Assembly: GCA_013362295.1 (NCBI GenBank)
Contig: JABFWJ010000476.1
Location: 1-7,174 of the forward strand
Direction: 5' to 3'
Length of the DNA: 7,174 nucleotides
Source of the DNA: Thermoleophilia bacterium
GTDB taxonomy: Bacteria; Actinomycetota; Thermoleophilia; Gaiellales; Gaiellaceae
Translations under genes and position numbers: made by a program
The notes under the pieces: generated by a model
Seen by the model: the letters and a program-made list of their open reading frames with translations, nothing else
The model's database searches: none
What the model was told of the DNA's origin: nothing
Shown: piece after piece, positions 4,230 to 7,174 of the stretch
Position numbering within the stretch: position 1 is the first letter of the stretch
Layout: each line of letters opens with the position of its first letter

Positions 4230-6563
4230 ATGGCTCTGTGCCTGCGTACGCTCCTCTGCGGCGCTGCGACGATGGTCGCGCTCACGTCGGCCGGCGGCAC
4301 CGGCTCGGCTGTGGGAGCGACTCCGGGACTAGTGGCTGCGTATTCGTTCGACGTCCCGAATACCGTGGTCGACGCCTCCGGCAATGGCAACACCGGGACG
4401 ACGACCAGGACCACCTGGGTCTCGGCAGGCAAGTACGGGGGCGCGCTGTCGTTCGACGGCAAGAGCTCTTGGGTCACGGTCGCCGACAGTGCGTCGTTGC
4501 ATTTCACGAGCGGGTTCACGGTGGAGGCCTGGGTCAAGCCGCACAACGCCGGCGGAAGCGCCTGGCAAGCGGTGGCCGTCAAGGAACGGACAGCCGGGAT
4601 CGTCTTCGGGCTCTACGCGAACTCGAGTCGTTCGCAACCGGCAGCAGTCGTCACGGCCGGCGCGACCGAGCAGACGGCCTTCGGCACGGCAGCGGTCTCG
4701 TCTGCCGTTTGGACACACGTGGCGGAGACGTTCGACGCCGCGGCCGTTCGCCTGTACGTCAACGGGACGCTCGTGTCGACGACCCTCGCGGCCGGATCGC
4801 CGCCTGATTCGACCTCACCGCTCCGCTTCGGCGGTGACGCGGTCCGAGGCGAGTTCTTCCGCGGCTCGATCGACGAGGTACGGCTGTATGCGCGACCGCT
4901 CGCGGCGTCGGAGATCGTGACCGACATGAACACGCGCGTCGACGCGCCGGCACCGGACACGCAGCCTCCGACCGCGCCCGGGACGCCCCACGTCACGGGC
5001 AGCACCGCGACGTCGATCACCGTCGCGTGGACCGCCTCGACCGACAACGTGGGCGTCAGCGCCTACGGCAAGTATCTCGGCGGGACCCTCGTCGGCTCGA
5101 CGACGGCGACGTCGACGACGTTCACCGGACTCGCATGCGCAACGTCGTACGGCCTCGCCTTCGATGCCGTCGATGCCGCGGGCAACCGCTCACTGCAGTC
5201 GACGCTCCAGGCGGCGACGAGCCCCTGCCCCGACACGACGCCGCCGTCCACGCCGGGAGCACTCGTCGCGAGCTCGGTGGGCGAGACGTCGGCGGCGCTC
5301 GACTGGACAGCCTCGACTGACGACGTCGGCGTCGTCGGCTACGGCGTCTACCGCGACGGCACTCAGGTCGGTTCGTCGACCTCGACGTCGGCGACCGTCT
5401 CCGGGCTCGTGTGCGCGACGTCGTACTCGCTCGGAGTCGACGCGGTCGACGCGGCAGGCAACCGTTCGCCGCGGGCGACAGTTCCGGTGACGACGGCGGT
5501 CTGCACGGGCACCGGTACCGGCGCGAGCTTCTTCGTCGCACCCGGTGGCTCCGACGCCGGCTCCTGCACCTCGACGGCGCCGTGCGCGACGTTCAGCCGC
5601 GCGATCACCCTCGCTGCACCGGGCCAGGTGGTGGAGGTCGCCGCGGGGTCGTATCCCGCACAGACGATCTCGGCGGTCAAGGCCGGACCGGCCCCTGTGG
5701 TCGTCGCGCCGGCTCCCGGCGCGGCCGTCAGCGTGACGTCGCTGGCGATCACAGGCGCGTACGTCGAGTTCCGGAGCATGTCGGTGAGCGGTGGCTACGA
5801 CGTCACGCCGCCGGGACAGTTCGTCACGTTCCGCGATATCCACACGGCCCATGCCTTCATCGTCGGCAACGACACGACGATCGTCGACGGGGAGATCGGC
5901 CCCATCGACTCGTGCGTCACGGGGGCGGAGGACGGGCTGCAGGTCTGGCAGCGGAACGCCATCGCGACGACGCGCGTCACGGTCGACCACGTCTATATCC
6001 ACGACGTGAGCGACCACGACAACGGGTGCGCCGGGTTCCCGAATGCCGGAGTCCACGACGATTGCGTGCAGATTCTCGCCGGGCACTTCACGACGATCCG
6101 CAACTCGACGTTCTTCAATTGTCCGACGTCGAACGTCATCGCGCGGCCGTTCAACGACACGCTCGACCACCTCACGATCGAGGGCAACGTGCTCAACCCC
6201 GAACGGAGGCCCGGTGCCTCGCTCAGCATCGGCTCGACCGGCGACACGTGTGCGAACGTCGTGATTCAGTACAACACCGCGATCGACGCGTCGAGCATCT
6301 TCAACTGCTCGACCGCGATGATCGTCCGCGGGAACATCTTCCCGGCTCCGCGCGGTGGTGCGTGCGCTTTCGGGCTGACCCCGCAGTACAGCTACGACGT
6401 CTGGGTGATGGGGCCTGCCTGCAGCGCTACTGACCGGGTGTGCACGCCGGCCTTCGTCGACCCGACCGTGCGGGACTTCCATCTCCTGGCGACGGACACC
6501 TGCGCGACGGACCACGGCGACCCGGCGAACTGCCCGGCGACGGGCGCGGACGAAGTCGGCTGA
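4230..6563 (+). CDS. secreted LamG / double Fn3 / right-handed beta-helix protein
   Basis: The product is 777 residues. A signal peptide covers residues 1 to about 30 (one early arginine, hydrophobic core, likely cut after AVGA). Residues about 34-232 are a LamG/concanavalin-like domain (DASGNGNTGT, FTVEAWVKP, AVRLYVNGT, GSIDEVRLYARPL). Two fibronectin type III domains follow (about 246-333 and 337-425), each opening with a DTxPP linker and carrying VDAAGNRS. After a short TGTGTG linker comes a right-handed parallel beta-helix (about 432-770), starting FFVAPGGSDAGSC and including HDDCVQILAG, TIRNSTFF and ASLSIGST rungs; it ends DPANCPATGADEVG. The mature part has many cysteines, fitting disulfides outside the cell. 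No LPxTG or C-terminal membrane anchor is present, so it is probably released or held by carbohydrate binding. Beta-helix proteins of this type include polysaccharide lyases and hydrolases, but I see no assured catalytic residues; glycan binding or degradation is inference. Confidence 0.9.
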   Translation: MALCLRTLLCGAATMVALTSAGGTGSAVGATPGLVAAYSFDVPNTVVDASGNGNTGTTTRTTWVSAGKYGGALSFDGKSSWVTVADSASLHFTSGFTVEAWVKPHNAGGSAWQAVAVKERTAGIVFGLYANSSRSQPAAVVTAGATEQTAFGTAAVSSAVWTHVAETFDAAAVRLYVNGTLVSTTLAAGSPPDSTSPLRFGGDAVRGEFFRGSIDEVRLYARPLAASEIVTDMNTRVDAPAPDTQPPTAPGTPHVTGSTATSITVAWTASTDNVGVSAYGKYLGGTLVGSTTATSTTFTGLACATSYGLAFDAVDAAGNRSLQSTLQAATSPCPDTTPPSTPGALVASSVGETSAALDWTASTDDVGVVGYGVYRDGTQVGSSTSTSATVSGLVCATSYSLGVDAVDAAGNRSPRATVPVTTAVCTGTGTGASFFVAPGGSDAGSCTSTAPCATFSRAITLAAPGQVVEVAAGSYPAQTISAVKAGPAPVVVAPAPGAAVSVTSLAITGAYVEFRSMSVSGGYDVTPPGQFVTFRDIHTAHAFIVGNDTTIVDGEIGPIDSCVTGAEDGLQVWQRNAIATTRVTVDHVYIHDVSDHDNGCAGFPNAGVHDDCVQILAGHFTTIRNSTFFNCPTSNVIARPFNDTLDHLTIEGNVLNPERRPGASLSIGSTGDTCANVVIQYNTAIDASSIFNCSTAMIVRGNIFPAPRGGACAFGLTPQYSYDVWVMGPACSATDRVCTPAFVDPTVRDFHLLATDTCATDHGDPANCPATGADEVG

Positions 6564-6578
6564 AGCGGCGGATGCGGC

Positions 6579-6611
6579 GGATGCGGCGGGGCCGACGGTC
6601 CCGCCGCATCC
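6579..6611 (+). terminator. strong GC-rich hairpin after the beta-helix gene
   Basis: GGATGCGGCGGG (6579-6590) pairs perfectly with CCCGCCGCATCC (6600-6611). The nine bases between can extend the stem by three more pairs (one G-T), leaving a GAC loop. It begins 15 bp after the TGA. No T tract follows, so it is a terminator of the kind seen in GC-rich genomes or a 3'-end stabiliser. The left arm lies in a 9-bp tandem repeat (GCGGCGGAT twice and a partial third, 6565-6589). Confidence 0.65.
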
Positions 6612-6670
6612 CGGATCTCAGGCGCTGACGAGCTACCTGGGCTGCGCGCGCAGGCGCGATGCGCCCGCCG

Positions 6671-6692
6671 CGAAGCGATGAAGGACGCTTCG
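6671..6692 (-). terminator. possible hairpin downstream of the 6731 gene
   Basis: CGAAGCG (6671-6677) and CGCTTCG (6686-6692) form a perfect 7-bp stem with an 8-nt loop. It lies 38 bp past the stop of the minus-strand gene, a suitable place for its terminator, but no T tract follows on that strand. The small GGCGC-GAT-GCGCC hairpin at 6653-6665 is next to it. Confidence 0.35.
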
Positions 6693-6699
6693 GCCCGGT

Positions 6700-6721
6700 C
6701 GAACAACCCTTCGTACTCGCC
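6700..6721 (-). repeat. 22-bp near-copy of the methyltransferase 5' end
   Basis: These bases match 4048-4069, in the same orientation, at 21 of 22 positions; 17 in a row (6705-6721) are identical. In the methyltransferase the stretch encodes GEYEGFF; here the same frame reads GEYEGLFD and follows the TAA of the 6731 gene without a frame change. Similarity ends after this. It may be the stub of a lost methyltransferase paralogue, or coincidence. Confidence 0.4.
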
Positions 6722-6730
6722 TTCGCTCAG

Positions 6731-7138
6731 TTAGACGTGACTCTGCTGTGGCGACCCGTCGCCTGCCGAAGTAGTTGGGAGAAGTCGCGCCGACTGTTCG
6801 TTCATGAACCAGAACGTCGGGAACTCGAAGTATCGAGCGTCGTTTTTTCCAGCCGTCGGATCGGGCGGAAGCGGATTCGCCCGGCCCAATTCTTCGAGCT
6901 TCGAGCGCTCCTCCTCGTCCAGTTCCGACTCGGCCGTCAGCCGGTATGCGGACGCTCGACGAGTGATCTCCGCGGCAGCCTGCGCTGCGTCGATGTCCTT
7001 CGGAAGCGTGAGCACCAGGCGGAGGGAGTCGTCTTCACTCGCCTTGGCATTGAAGAACAGCCGCTCCTCAGAACGCCAACCCGTCCTCGCCGTACTGCCC
7101 ACACTCTGAATCCAGGGGTACCGGACCTGACCGACCAT
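6731..7138 (-). CDS. hypothetical soluble protein, possibly continuing past the right edge
   Basis: From ATG 7138 the product is 135 residues, starting MVGQVRYPWIQSVGS. It has no signal peptide or membrane helix. The middle (about 43-90) looks mostly helical and includes an acidic ELDEEERSKLEEL segment. A proline-rich turn (NPLPPDP) and an aromatic patch (RYFEFPTFWFMNEQ) follow, and the tail (SAGDGSPQQSHV) is polar and probably disordered. Two ATGs lie side by side (7141 and 7138); the GAGGG at 7149-7145 is 3 nt from the first and 6 nt from the second, which favours the second. However, the frame remains open for all 11 codons to the window edge, so a longer gene with an earlier start is possible. 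More codons end in A or T than in the neighbours, which could reflect transfer or low expression. I do not recognise a family. Confidence 0.6.
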   Translation of the reverse strand: MVGQVRYPWIQSVGSTARTGWRSEERLFFNAKASEDDSLRLVLTLPKDIDAAQAAAEITRRASAYRLTAESELDEEERSKLEELGRANPLPPDPTAGKNDARYFEFPTFWFMNEQSARLLPTTSAGDGSPQQSHV

Positions 7139-7144
7139 CATTTT

Positions 7145-7149
7145 CCCTC
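7145..7149 (-). promoter_or_regulatory. ribosome binding site before ATG 7138
   Basis: GAGGG on the minus strand is followed by AAA and then two consecutive ATG codons. Spacing of 6 nt to the second ATG is better than 3 nt to the first. If the reading frame really starts beyond the window, this site is meaningless. Confidence 0.4.
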
Positions 7150-7174
7150 GGCGCCGGAACGCTGCCCGAGCTTT

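Noticed and set aside
4076..4582. N-terminal extension of the methyltransferase
   Set aside because: The frame is open upstream, but the extra 169 residues are antisense to the signal peptide and LamG region and show no domain; the SAM fold is complete from GTG 4075.
5190..6515. 441-codon minus-strand open frame
   Set aside because: It lies antisense to the Fn3 and beta-helix region. The plus-strand frame has domain motifs and a signal peptide; the minus frame is Arg/Asp/Val-rich without motifs.
6804..7109. 101-codon plus-strand open frame
   Set aside because: It is antisense to the 6731 gene and Ser/Arg-rich; the minus frame has a ribosome binding site and a more protein-like composition.

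Overview
The window is very GC-rich, with coding regions dominated by codons ending in G or C. This, together with short start regions that often lack a Shine-Dalgarno and an AP4A-phosphorylase-type HIT protein, suggests a high-GC actinobacterium. Thermoleophilia (Gaiellales or Solirubrobacterales) would fit, but the sequence alone does not settle it. I saw no rRNA, tRNA, CRISPR array, transposase or phage gene.

Layout. Positions 1-2792, minus strand: an MFS transporter, then a CorA-type Mg2+/Co2+ channel, then a HIT-family nucleotide phosphorylase/hydrolase that runs off the left edge. CorA and HIT overlap at a TGATG junction and look translationally coupled. The 67-bp gap before CorA holds a good -10 (TAGAAT) and an out-of-frame ATG that would open a 40-codon upstream reading frame. 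Positions 2799-3387, plus strand: a small CxxC/HxHxxC protein divergent from the MFS gene, a pair of related 33-nt imperfect palindromes, and a small cysteine-rich single-pass membrane protein. Positions 3344-4075, minus strand: a class I SAM-dependent methyltransferase of unknown substrate, whose 3' end overlaps the small membrane gene. Positions 4230-6563, plus strand: a 777-residue secreted protein (signal peptide, LamG-like domain, two fibronectin type III domains, right-handed beta-helix), followed by a strong GC-rich hairpin. Positions 6731-7138 or beyond, minus strand: a soluble protein I do not recognise.

How it works together: this looks like ordinary chromosome with several small transcription units rather than one dedicated pathway. 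Ion transport, efflux, dinucleotide-polyphosphate metabolism and an extracellular glycan-type protein sit side by side without an obvious shared job. The more unusual signals are regulatory or structural: a symmetric -10 that appears to serve two divergent leaderless genes, the paired palindromes beside another apparently leaderless start, the possible corA leader ORF, and a duplicated fragment of the methyltransferase start. I did not find convincing evidence of a new defence, mobile or biosynthetic system.
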